NCBI GenBank assembly: GCA_033722375.1
Contig: JAWVZB010000133.1
Location: forward strand, 1-7,361
Length of the DNA stretch: 7,361 nt
Origin: JAWVZB01 sp033722375
Lineage (GTDB): Bacteria; Actinomycetota; Nitriliruptoria; Nitriliruptorales; Nitriliruptoraceae
Reading direction: 5' to 3'
Below the pieces are notes generated by a model. It was not told the origin of the DNA and did no database searches. It saw only the letters and a program-made list of their open reading frames with translations. Shown piece after piece: positions 1 through 5,530 of the stretch (the stretch's first letter is position 1; each line of letters begins with the position of its first letter). The position numbers and the translations under genes were made by a program.

Positions 1-9
1 CCTTCTTCG

Positions 10-189
10 TCAGGCGGGCACCGCGTCCACCTGATCGCATCCAGCCGTGCACCGGACCCGCGCGGGCGTGAAACCCAGACGTCCTTCGTGCTCGACGCAT
101 GCCCACCCGAAGACGCGTTGATCCGCCCCGCACTCGGGACAAGGGTCGGGGCGGTAGCCCTTCGGGTCGAAGACAACGGTGTCGGTCAC
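10..189 (-). CDS. Small zinc-ribbon-like protein, 59 aa, function unknown
   Basis: I do not recognise a named family. The protein has CPEC at residues 17-20, C31 with H34 (C-x2-H), and C47 with C51 (C-x3-C). This spacing suggests one or two zinc-binding knuckles in a compact ribbon. There is no signal peptide or membrane segment, so it should be cytosolic. The frame stays open upstream to 318, but I chose the GTG at 189-187: a strong GGAGA lies six bases before it on the minus strand, and the extra upstream residues look like translated spacer. The stop is a clear TGA at 12-10. It is transcribed away from the MFS permease across a 142-bp spacer. A nucleic-acid-binding or structural zinc role is possible, but this is inference from the cysteines alone. 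Confidence 0.62.
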   Translation of the reverse strand: MTDTVVFDPKGYRPDPCPECGADQRVFGWACVEHEGRLGFTPARVRCTAGCDQVDAVPA

Positions 190-206
190 GGGACGTCTCC
201 AGGGTC

Positions 207-239
207 TGTTCCATGTATCGGCACCAACGGGACGGAACA
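207..239. repeat. Interrupted inverted repeat in the divergent spacer
   Basis: TGTTCC at 207-212 and GGAACA at 234-239 are exact reverse complements separated by 21 bp. They sit in the spacer between the divergent zinc-ribbon and MFS genes. This could be an operator with two half-sites, or chance; the bases inside the arms do not extend the pairing. Confidence 0.25.
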
Positions 240-241
240 TA
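236..241 (-). promoter_or_regulatory. Possible -10 element for the zinc-ribbon gene
   Basis: Read on the minus strand this is TATGTT, which fits the actinobacterial TAnnnT -10 pattern. It lies about 46 bases upstream of the chosen GTG. No convincing -35 is visible at the expected distance (the minus strand there reads CCACAC), so this is weak. Confidence 0.2.
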
Positions 242-319
242 AGTGGGAGATGTTGACTGTGTGGCCACTGTCCTTGCTCGGCAGAAGGACCCGGGATCCG
301 GTCGGCGCCCAGCGACACG

Positions 320-325
320 TAGCCT
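320..325 (+). promoter_or_regulatory. Putative -10 element for a leaderless MFS transcript
   Basis: TAGCCT matches TAnnnT and is followed by exactly six bases and then the GTG start at 332. That is the geometry expected when transcription begins on the start codon. The gene has no Shine-Dalgarno, which supports the idea. No good -35 hexamer is seen at 17-18 bp upstream. Confidence 0.4.
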
Positions 326-331
326 TCGCTC

Positions 332-1648
332 GTGACGCAGACGGGGATCGACCGGTTCTACGGGCTCATCGTCGATGACGACGAGGAGCCGGATCCTGCC
401 ATCGGCATCTCCGACGAGATCGTCGATGAGGTTCCCGGTAACGCGGTCAAACTCGTCGGTGCGCTGACACTGCAGAAGGTCGGCGATCGGATCGTCGACC
501 CCAAGACCGTCCTGGCGTGGCTTTTCGGGGCATTGGCGGTCCCCACCGTCCTGACCGGACTCCTGGTTCCGATCCGGGAGTCGGGTTCCCTCCTGCCGCA
601 GGCTGGCCTCATCCCGCTCGTGCGGCGTGTGGCCAAGCGGAAGTGGGTGTGGGTCGGTGGGGCCTCCGGCATGGCGCTGGCAGTCGTGGCCATGTCGCTC
701 GTGACCGTCACGACGTCCGGAACGGGTGCCGGCGTTCTGGTCCTCGTCGCACTCGCCGGTTTCGCGTTGTCGCGTTCACTGTCGTCGATCGCGTCGAAGG
801 ACGTCCGCGGGCGAACCATCCCCAAGGGGAAGCGAGGTCAGATCACCGGCGCGGCATCGATCACGTCGGGGTTGGTCGCCATCACCTTCGGGGTCGCGAT
901 CCGGATCTGGGGCGGTCAGGACGCCGACACGACGGTCTTCGCACTGCTGCTGCTCGGGGCGGCGCTGCTGTGGGTGGCTGCGCTGTCCGTGTTCGCGATG
1001 ATCGTCGAGCCGGATGGGGCGTACGACGACGAGGCGGACGCCAGCGCGATCCGGGACGCCCTCTCACTGCTGGTCGACGATCCTCCGTTCCGTCGCTTCG
1101 TCGTCGCCAGGGCGCTCCTGCTCGTGTCGGCGCTGACGCCACCGTTCATCGTGGCGATCGCGACCGCGGAAGGCGGCGAGGTCTCGTTGTCGGGGCTCGG
1201 ACCGTTCGTCATCGCCCAGGGGGTCGCGTCGCTCGTTGGCGGTCGCCTGTGGGGTCGGTTCGCTGACCGGTCCAGTCGTCGGGTGATGATGACCGCAGCT
1301 GGGTTGGCCTCCGCTGTCGTCGTGGTCTTCCTCGTGCTGATCTCTGTGTCGGGATTGCGCACGGTGGTGCTGCTGTATCCCATCACCTACTTCGCGCTGG
1401 CGCTGATCCACACGGGTTCTCGCATCGGGCGCAAGACCTACGTGGTGGATCTGGCTGAAGGCAACCGCCGCACCGACTACGTGGCGGTGTCCAACACGGC
1501 CATGGGCGTGCTGCTGCTCGTGGCGGGTGGTGTCTCTGCGGGGCTGGCCGCCCTGGGGCCGGAGGTGGCGCTCGGCTTCCTTGCGGTGCTCGGTCTGCTC
1601 GCCGTGCCCGTGGGGCGCAGGCTCCCCGAGGTCAGCTTGGGCGGCTGA
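332..1648 (+). CDS. Major facilitator superfamily permease
   Basis: A 438-aa polytopic inner-membrane transporter with about 11-12 hydrophobic segments, roughly at 60-80, 104-126, 132-150, 172-193, 201-225, 256-276, 286-303, 316-339, 343-360, 384-408 and 410-428. A typical MFS motif A lies after the helix at 286-303 (GRLWGRFADRSSRR, 304-317), and a basic loop at 157-169 occupies the matching place in the first half. The N-terminal signatures DEVPGN (32-37), DPKTVLAW (56-63) and VPIRESGSLLPQ (79-90) resemble a family of uncharacterised bacterial MFS permeases, so the substrate cannot be named. The first ~30 residues are acidic and soluble. The start is forced: an in-frame TAG lies at 320-322, and the GTG at 332 is the only start before the conserved DEVPGN. 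It has no Shine-Dalgarno. It converges on the tRNA-Arg gene and shares no operon with anything visible. Confidence 0.9.
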   Translation: MTQTGIDRFYGLIVDDDEEPDPAIGISDEIVDEVPGNAVKLVGALTLQKVGDRIVDPKTVLAWLFGALAVPTVLTGLLVPIRESGSLLPQAGLIPLVRRVAKRKWVWVGGASGMALAVVAMSLVTVTTSGTGAGVLVLVALAGFALSRSLSSIASKDVRGRTIPKGKRGQITGAASITSGLVAITFGVAIRIWGGQDADTTVFALLLLGAALLWVAALSVFAMIVEPDGAYDDEADASAIRDALSLLVDDPPFRRFVVARALLLVSALTPPFIVAIATAEGGEVSLSGLGPFVIAQGVASLVGGRLWGRFADRSSRRVMMTAAGLASAVVVVFLVLISVSGLRTVVLLYPITYFALALIHTGSRIGRKTYVVDLAEGNRRTDYVAVSNTAMGVLLLVAGGVSAGLAALGPEVALGFLAVLGLLAVPVGRRLPEVSLGG

Positions 1649-1667
1649 GCAGCACCAGAGGTGGGAG

Positions 1668-1693
1668 CCGCCGCAGGGAGCGCTGAGCGGCGG
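1668..1693. terminator. Hairpin between convergent MFS and tRNA genes
   Basis: CCGCCGC (1668-1674) and GCGGCGG (1687-1693) form a seven-base-pair GC stem with a 12-base loop, starting 19 bases after the MFS stop. There is no T tract on either side, as is common for terminators in high-GC actinobacteria. It could end transcription from both directions. A second small palindrome, GTTCC-G-GGAAC (1694-1704), follows at once. Confidence 0.38.
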
Positions 1694-1735
1694 GTTCCGG
1701 GAACAGGGTCGCCCGGGAAGCCGAAAGGCGAGCAG

Positions 1736-1807
1736 TACCCCCGGTAGGAATCGAACCTACGCACGTGGCTCCGGAGGCCACTGCTCTATCCACTGAGCTA
1801 CGGGGGC
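1736..1807 (-). tRNA. tRNA-Arg (anticodon CCG)
   Basis: Read on the minus strand, the 72 bases fold as a complete cloverleaf. The acceptor is GCCCCCG paired with CGGGGGT. The D stem is GCTC/GAGC with an 8-base loop. The anticodon stem is GTGGC/GCCAC with loop CTCCGGA, giving anticodon CCG (codon CGG). The variable loop is four bases, and the T stem is GTAGG/CCTAC around TTCGATT. The discriminator is A, and the D loop carries an A in the position-20 region; together with C35 these match known arginine identity elements. The first acceptor pair is G-U (G1-U72). The 3' CCA is not encoded (CTG follows), so it must be added by nucleotidyltransferase. Confidence 0.95.
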
Positions 1808-1824
1808 ATCGGCGGGACGCCCCG

Positions 1825-1855
1825 ACGGTACCAGTGGCCCTCCTCGTGGAGACAA
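1825..1855 (-). promoter_or_regulatory. Probable promoter of tRNA-Arg
   Basis: On the minus strand TTGTCT (1855-1850) resembles a -35, and TACCGT (1830-1825) fits the TAnnnT -10. They are separated by 19 bases, slightly long. The -10 ends 17 bases before the mature tRNA 5' end, leaving a short leader for RNase P to remove. Position and composition fit, but the -35 is only a partial match. Confidence 0.4.
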
Positions 1856-1888
1856 CCGCCGAGCTGCGCCAAGACGGGCGATGGCGGC

Positions 1889-1894
1889 TACGGT
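1889..1894 (+). promoter_or_regulatory. Possible -10 element for the response regulator
   Basis: TACGGT fits TAnnnT and lies 11 bases before the GAGGGGG ribosome binding site of the response-regulator gene, which would give a very short leader. No recognisable -35 lies 17-18 bp upstream. Confidence 0.25.
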
Positions 1895-1917
1895 GCGCGC
1901 CAACAGAGGGGGCACGT

Positions 1918-2286
1918 GTGGCGAAGATCCTGGCGGTCGATGACGACCCCGTGATCCAGCGGCTGCTCGAAGTCAACCTCGAGATGGAGGGGTACGACGT
2001 CGAGCTCGCCGGGGACGGCGAGGAGGCGCTCCGGAAGGCGCGTGAGGGGCATCCGGACGTCATCCTGCTCGATGTCATGATGCCGAAGAAGGACGGCTGG
2101 ACCGTCTGCCGGGAGCTCCGGGAGGACGACGGGTTCCGGGACGTCCCCATCGTCTTCCTCTCGGCCCGGGCGCAGGACTCCGACGTCGAGCGCGGCACCG
2201 AGATCGGCGCGGACGCCTACATCACCAAGCCCTTCGACCCGATCGACCTGCTCGATCTGGTGAGCGAGCTGATCCAGGGCGACTGA
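1918..2286 (+). CDS. Single-domain response regulator (CheY-like receiver)
   Basis: A 122-aa protein made of one receiver domain and nothing else. It accepts a phosphoryl group from a histidine kinase and signals through protein-protein contact. Key residues are all present: acidic pair D8/D9 in VDDDP, phospho-acceptor D52 in LLDVMMP, switch Ser82 in FLSA, Tyr101, and invariant Lys104 in TKPFD. There is no DNA-binding or enzymatic output domain. The start is the GTG at 1918, five bases after GAGGGGG (1906-1912). Longer in-frame starts would run into the tRNA-Arg gene and are rejected. No kinase is visible nearby. It lies 49 bp upstream of argS on the same strand and may be partly co-transcribed with it, although argS seems to have its own promoter. 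The partner kinase and output are unknown. Confidence 0.92.
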   Translation: MAKILAVDDDPVIQRLLEVNLEMEGYDVELAGDGEEALRKAREGHPDVILLDVMMPKKDGWTVCRELREDDGFRDVPIVFLSARAQDSDVERGTEIGADAYITKPFDPIDLLDLVSELIQGD

Positions 2287-2309
2287 CGAACCCGTGGCTG
2301 CCGGGGGCC

Positions 2310-2315
2310 TACCCT
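2310..2315 (+). promoter_or_regulatory. Possible -10 element of the argS-lysA operon
   Basis: TACCCT fits TAnnnT and lies 10 bases before the argS Shine-Dalgarno GGAGG (2326-2330). If used, argS-lysA would have its own promoter inside the 49-bp gap after the response regulator, with a leader of only about 15 bases. No clear -35 is present. Confidence 0.28.
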
Positions 2316-2335
2316 CGCGCTGCCCGGAGGCACCG

Positions 2336-4099
2336 ATGGCCGCACCCCAGGAGCTCGACCCCGTCCTCGCCGATCTCGCCGATCGGCTCGAGACGGCGAT
2401 CCGCGCTGCGGGCTTGCCCGAGGCGGACCCTGGCTTCGAGCGTCCGCGCCAGCCCGAGCACGGCGACTGGGCCTCCACCGTGGCCCTGCGGCTCGCGAAG
2501 CCGGCCAAGCGCGCCCCGCGAGACATCGCCCAGGCCGTCGTCGAGCACCTCGAGCTCCCCGACGCCGTCGCCGAGGTCGACATCGCCGGGCCCGGCTTCA
2601 TCAACTTCCGCTTCGCCCACGCCTACTTCGAGGATCTCGTGCGTCGCGTCGTCGCGGCGGGCAGCGAGTACGGGACCGGGAAGAAGGACGGTGATCGGGA
2701 GCACGTCAACGTCGAGTTCGTATCGGCGAACCCGACGGGGCCGCTTCACGTCGGCGCGGGGCGCTGGGCGGCGACCGGCGACGCCATCGCGGCGGTCCTC
2801 GAGGCCGAGGGACACACGGTGCACCGCGAGTACTACCTCAACGACGCTGGCGAGCAGATCCGCCGGTTCGGGGAGTCGGTCGTACTGACCCACCGCGGCG
2901 AGGAGCTCACCGACGATCACTACCAGGGTGACTACGTGGGCGAGATCGCCGCTGAGCTCGTTCACCAGCACGGCGAGTCGATCTTCGAGCAGCAGCCGGG
3001 TGACAACGAGCTGATGGAGGATCTGGCGGCGGGGGTGGGCCACGACGGTGACACTCTCGACGACGGCGAGCAGGCCCCCGCCGAGGCTGGGGACCCCAGG
3101 GTCCACGCCGGGGTGGCGACGCGGATCGGCGACCTCGCCGCAACGGCGATGCGGGACCACATCGCTGAGACCCTGCGGTCGATGGGGGTCGAGTACGACG
3201 TCTGGTTCTCCGAGAAGAGCCTCCACCAGTCCGGTGCCATCTCGGACGCCATCGCCGATCTCGCTGAGCGCGGTCACACCTACGAGGCGGATGGCGCGGT
3301 GTTCCTCGCCACCACCGAGTTCGGTGACGACAAGGACCGCGTGCTCGTGCGGTCGGACGGCCGACCGACCTACTTCGCCGCTGACTGCGCCTACGTCCGG
3401 GACAAGTGGCAGCGCGGGTACGACCGCCTGATCTACCTCCTCGGTGCGGACCACCACGGCTACGTGGTCCGGCTCCGTGCTGCCGCCGAGGCGACCGGTA
3501 TCCCCCCGGATCGCATGGAGATCATCATCGGTCAGATGGTCAACCTCCTTCGCGGCGGAGAACCGGTGCGGATGAGCAAGCGCGCCGGCGAGTTCGTCAC
3601 CCTGCACGAGGTGCTCGACGAGGTCGGGGCAGACGTCACCCGCTACCACTTCCTGCGCCAGGGTCTCGACACCACCATCGACTTCGACCTCGAGGCGGTC
3701 GTCGAGCAGTCGATGGAGAACCCGGTCTACTACGTCCAGTACGCGCATGCCCGCATCAACTCCCTCGTGCGGACGGCGGACGACCGGGGGTTCGAGCACG
3801 GCGAGCTGGCCGACGCGGACCTGTCACGTCTCGATCATCCTGCGGAGCTCGACCTCCTGCGGGCCATGGCCGAGCTGCCAGAGGTCGTGGCCGACGCGGC
3901 CGACCTCCGCGCTACCCAGCGGGTGACCCGCTACGCGGAGGAGCTCGCGGCCACCTTCCACCGCTTCTACACCGAGTGCCGCGTGCTGGTCGACGACGTC
4001 GACCTCGCCCGCGCCCGGTACTGGCTGGCGGTCGCCGCCAAGCAGGTGCTCGCGAACACCCTCGGGTTCCTCCGTGTCTCCGCACCCGAGCGGATGTGA
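2336..4099 (+). CDS. argS: Arginyl-tRNA synthetase
   Basis: A class Ia synthetase (587 aa) that charges tRNA-Arg with arginine in the cytosol, using ATP. The N-terminal tRNA-binding domain covers about residues 5-93. The catalytic domain has the HIGH-equivalent HVGAG at 138-142 (preceded by NPTGPL) and a KMSKS-like MSKR at 413-416. The C-terminal helical anticodon-binding domain starts near PVYYVQYAHARI (463) and runs to the end. I chose the ATG at 2336 because GGAGG lies five bases before it; the GTG at 2294 would add 14 residues and has no such site. An unusually long acidic stretch at about 220-263, between the tRNA-binding and catalytic signatures, looks like an insertion of 30-45 residues compared with typical family members. 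lysA follows after one base, so the two are almost certainly translated from one mRNA. Confidence 0.97.
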   Translation: MAAPQELDPVLADLADRLETAIRAAGLPEADPGFERPRQPEHGDWASTVALRLAKPAKRAPRDIAQAVVEHLELPDAVAEVDIAGPGFINFRFAHAYFEDLVRRVVAAGSEYGTGKKDGDREHVNVEFVSANPTGPLHVGAGRWAATGDAIAAVLEAEGHTVHREYYLNDAGEQIRRFGESVVLTHRGEELTDDHYQGDYVGEIAAELVHQHGESIFEQQPGDNELMEDLAAGVGHDGDTLDDGEQAPAEAGDPRVHAGVATRIGDLAATAMRDHIAETLRSMGVEYDVWFSEKSLHQSGAISDAIADLAERGHTYEADGAVFLATTEFGDDKDRVLVRSDGRPTYFAADCAYVRDKWQRGYDRLIYLLGADHHGYVVRLRAAAEATGIPPDRMEIIIGQMVNLLRGGEPVRMSKRAGEFVTLHEVLDEVGADVTRYHFLRQGLDTTIDFDLEAVVEQSMENPVYYVQYAHARINSLVRTADDRGFEHGELADADLSRLDHPAELDLLRAMAELPEVVADAADLRATQRVTRYAEELAATFHRFYTECRVLVDDVDLARARYWLAVAAKQVLANTLGFLRVSAPERM

Positions 4100-4100
4100 G

Positions 4101-5405
4101 GTGACGGGCTCGCCCTGGCCGCTCCATGCCGTCCGAGGTGAGGACGGCTCTCTCCACGTCGCCGGGGTCCCCGTGACGGAGCTCGCGGAGCGGTACGGGA
4201 CCCCGCTCTGGGTCGTCGACGAGGATGATGTCCGGCAGCGGTGCGGCTGGTACCGCGACGCGTTCCCGGCGGCCCATGTCTGCTTCGCCTCCAAGGCGTG
4301 GCCGACGACCGGGCTGCTCCAGCTCGCGGCCGACGAGGGCCTCTGGATCGACGTCGCTTCGGGCGGTGAGCTGCACACCGCGCGGCTCGCGGATGTCGCG
4401 ATGGAGCGCGTGGTCTTCCACGGCAACAACAAGTCCACCGAGGAGCTGCGGCTCGCGGCCGAGCTCGGTGTCGGCCGGATCGCGGTCGACAGCTTCGACG
4501 AGCTGGACCGGCTCGAGCAGCTCGGGCGAGAGCACGACCACCTCTTCCGCATCTGGCTGCGGGTGACGCCGGGGATCGACGCCCACACGCACGAGTACGT
4601 CCGCACCGGCCACGACGACACCAAGTTCGGCTTCACGCTCTCGCTCGGGCTGGCCGACCAGGCGCTGTTGAAGGCGAGCTCGCTGGAGCACGTCGACGTC
4701 GTCGGCGCGCACGCCCACATCGGCTCGCAGATCTTCGGCACCGACCCGTTCGTGGCGAACGCCGAGGTCATGATCGAACTGCTGGCGAGGTGGCGGAAGG
4801 AGCACGGCGTCACACTTGGCGAGCTGAACCTCGGTGGGGGCATGGGGATCCGCTACACCCACGAGGACCACCCGGTCGACGTCGCCGCGTACGGCGAGGC
4901 GGTGCTCGGGGCCGTGGCCGCCGCCTGTGCACGCTACGACTTCCCGCCCCCTCAACTCGCGGTCGAGCCGGGGCGAGCCCTCGTCGCACCTTCGACGATC
5001 ACCCTCTACCGGGTCGGGACGATCAAGCACCTGCCAGGACTGCGGACCTACGTGAGCCTCGACGGCGGCATGAGCGACAACGTCCGCCCCGCCCTCTACG
5101 ACGCGGAGCACGAGGTCCAGCTCGCCAACCGGTCGAGCGAGGCCGGCCTCGAGGCGTTCACCCTCGTCGGCAAGCATTGCGAGTCCGGAGACGTGCTCCG
5201 CGATCGCGCCCCGCTCCCCGCTGACCTCCGCGTCGGCGATCTGGTGGCGTTCGCGGCGACCGGCGCGTACACCGAGGCGATGTCGTCCAACTACAACCGT
5301 CTGCCGCGGCCCGCAGCGGTGATCGTCCGTGACGGCGACGCGCGCGAGCTCGTGCGTCGCGAGAGCTACGACGACGTGGTCCGTCGGGACGTGCCGCTGC
5401 ACTGA
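4101..5405 (+). CDS. lysA: Diaminopimelate decarboxylase
   Basis: A PLP enzyme (434 aa) that decarboxylates meso-diaminopimelate to L-lysine, the last step of lysine synthesis. The N-terminal alanine-racemase-like barrel carries the PLP lysine K65 in FASKAW, the HGNNKS motif, the glycine loop LGGGMGI (around 244-250) for the cofactor phosphate, and EPGRALVA (E289 on). The C-terminal beta domain has GGMSDNVRPALY, the cross-subunit CESGD (C360, E361) and a tyrosine of the active site in YTEAM (Y390). Length is normal. I chose the GTG at 4101, one base after the argS stop. A GTG at 4074 in the same frame would overlap argS by 26 bases and has no upstream ribosome binding site. Translation is probably coupled to argS. 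The argS-lysA pair is a known operon in corynebacteria. Homoserine dehydrogenase and threonine genes do not follow here. Confidence 0.96.
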   Translation: MTGSPWPLHAVRGEDGSLHVAGVPVTELAERYGTPLWVVDEDDVRQRCGWYRDAFPAAHVCFASKAWPTTGLLQLAADEGLWIDVASGGELHTARLADVAMERVVFHGNNKSTEELRLAAELGVGRIAVDSFDELDRLEQLGREHDHLFRIWLRVTPGIDAHTHEYVRTGHDDTKFGFTLSLGLADQALLKASSLEHVDVVGAHAHIGSQIFGTDPFVANAEVMIELLARWRKEHGVTLGELNLGGGMGIRYTHEDHPVDVAAYGEAVLGAVAAACARYDFPPPQLAVEPGRALVAPSTITLYRVGTIKHLPGLRTYVSLDGGMSDNVRPALYDAEHEVQLANRSSEAGLEAFTLVGKHCESGDVLRDRAPLPADLRVGDLVAFAATGAYTEAMSSNYNRLPRPAAVIVRDGDARELVRRESYDDVVRRDVPLH

Positions 5406-5476
5406 GCCCCGGGCGAGCCACCCTTACGAGAGTGTGAAATCTGGTTGCAGCCGGCCTCGAACGCCCGGTTCCGCTC

Positions 5477-5482
5477 TACCGT
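5477..5482 (+). promoter_or_regulatory. Possible -10 element of the oxidoreductase gene
   Basis: TACCGT fits TAnnnT in the 125-bp spacer after lysA, giving a leader of about 42 bases. That leader contains a small hairpin (GGCCA 5493-5497, TGGCC 5502-5506, four-base loop). TTGCAG at 5445-5450 is too far upstream (26 bp) to be its -35. The spacer itself suggests that this gene is transcribed apart from argS-lysA. Confidence 0.3.
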
Positions 5483-5530
5483 TGACCCTGCCGGCCAGAG
5501 CTGGCCCGATCGACGACAGGGTGGAGGCGC

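Noticed and set aside
234..255. GGAAC as an ECF sigma -35 ahead of the permease
   Set aside because: The following GTTG comes after 13 bases, shorter than the usual ECF spacing, and lies about 80 bases from the start codon.
253..258. TTGACT as a -35 for the permease
   Set aside because: No TAnnnT lies 16-19 bases downstream.
190..318. Upstream extension of the zinc-ribbon protein to 318
   Set aside because: No ribosome binding site was identified for the longer form, and the residues look like translated spacer; GTG at 189 has GGAGA at the right distance.
1765..1917. Upstream extension of the response regulator to 1765
   Set aside because: It would overlap the tRNA gene, and the extra residues precede the normal start of a receiver domain; GTG 1918 has a good ribosome binding site.
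1632..2198. Minus-strand frame across the tRNA and response regulator
   Set aside because: It contains the tRNA-Arg gene inside its reading and is opposite a clear receiver gene; serine/arginine-rich with no motif.
2309..3799. 496-codon open frame on the minus strand opposite argS
   Set aside because: It mirrors argS codon structure in GC-rich DNA. The translation has no recognisable domain, and argS is certain on the other strand.
4074..4100. GTG at 4074 as the lysA start
   Set aside because: It would overlap argS by 26 bases without a ribosome binding site, and adds nine residues outside the expected domain.
3912..5402. 496-codon minus-strand open frame opposite lysA
   Set aside because: Shadow of argS/lysA: low-complexity R, D, V and G-rich translation with no family motif.
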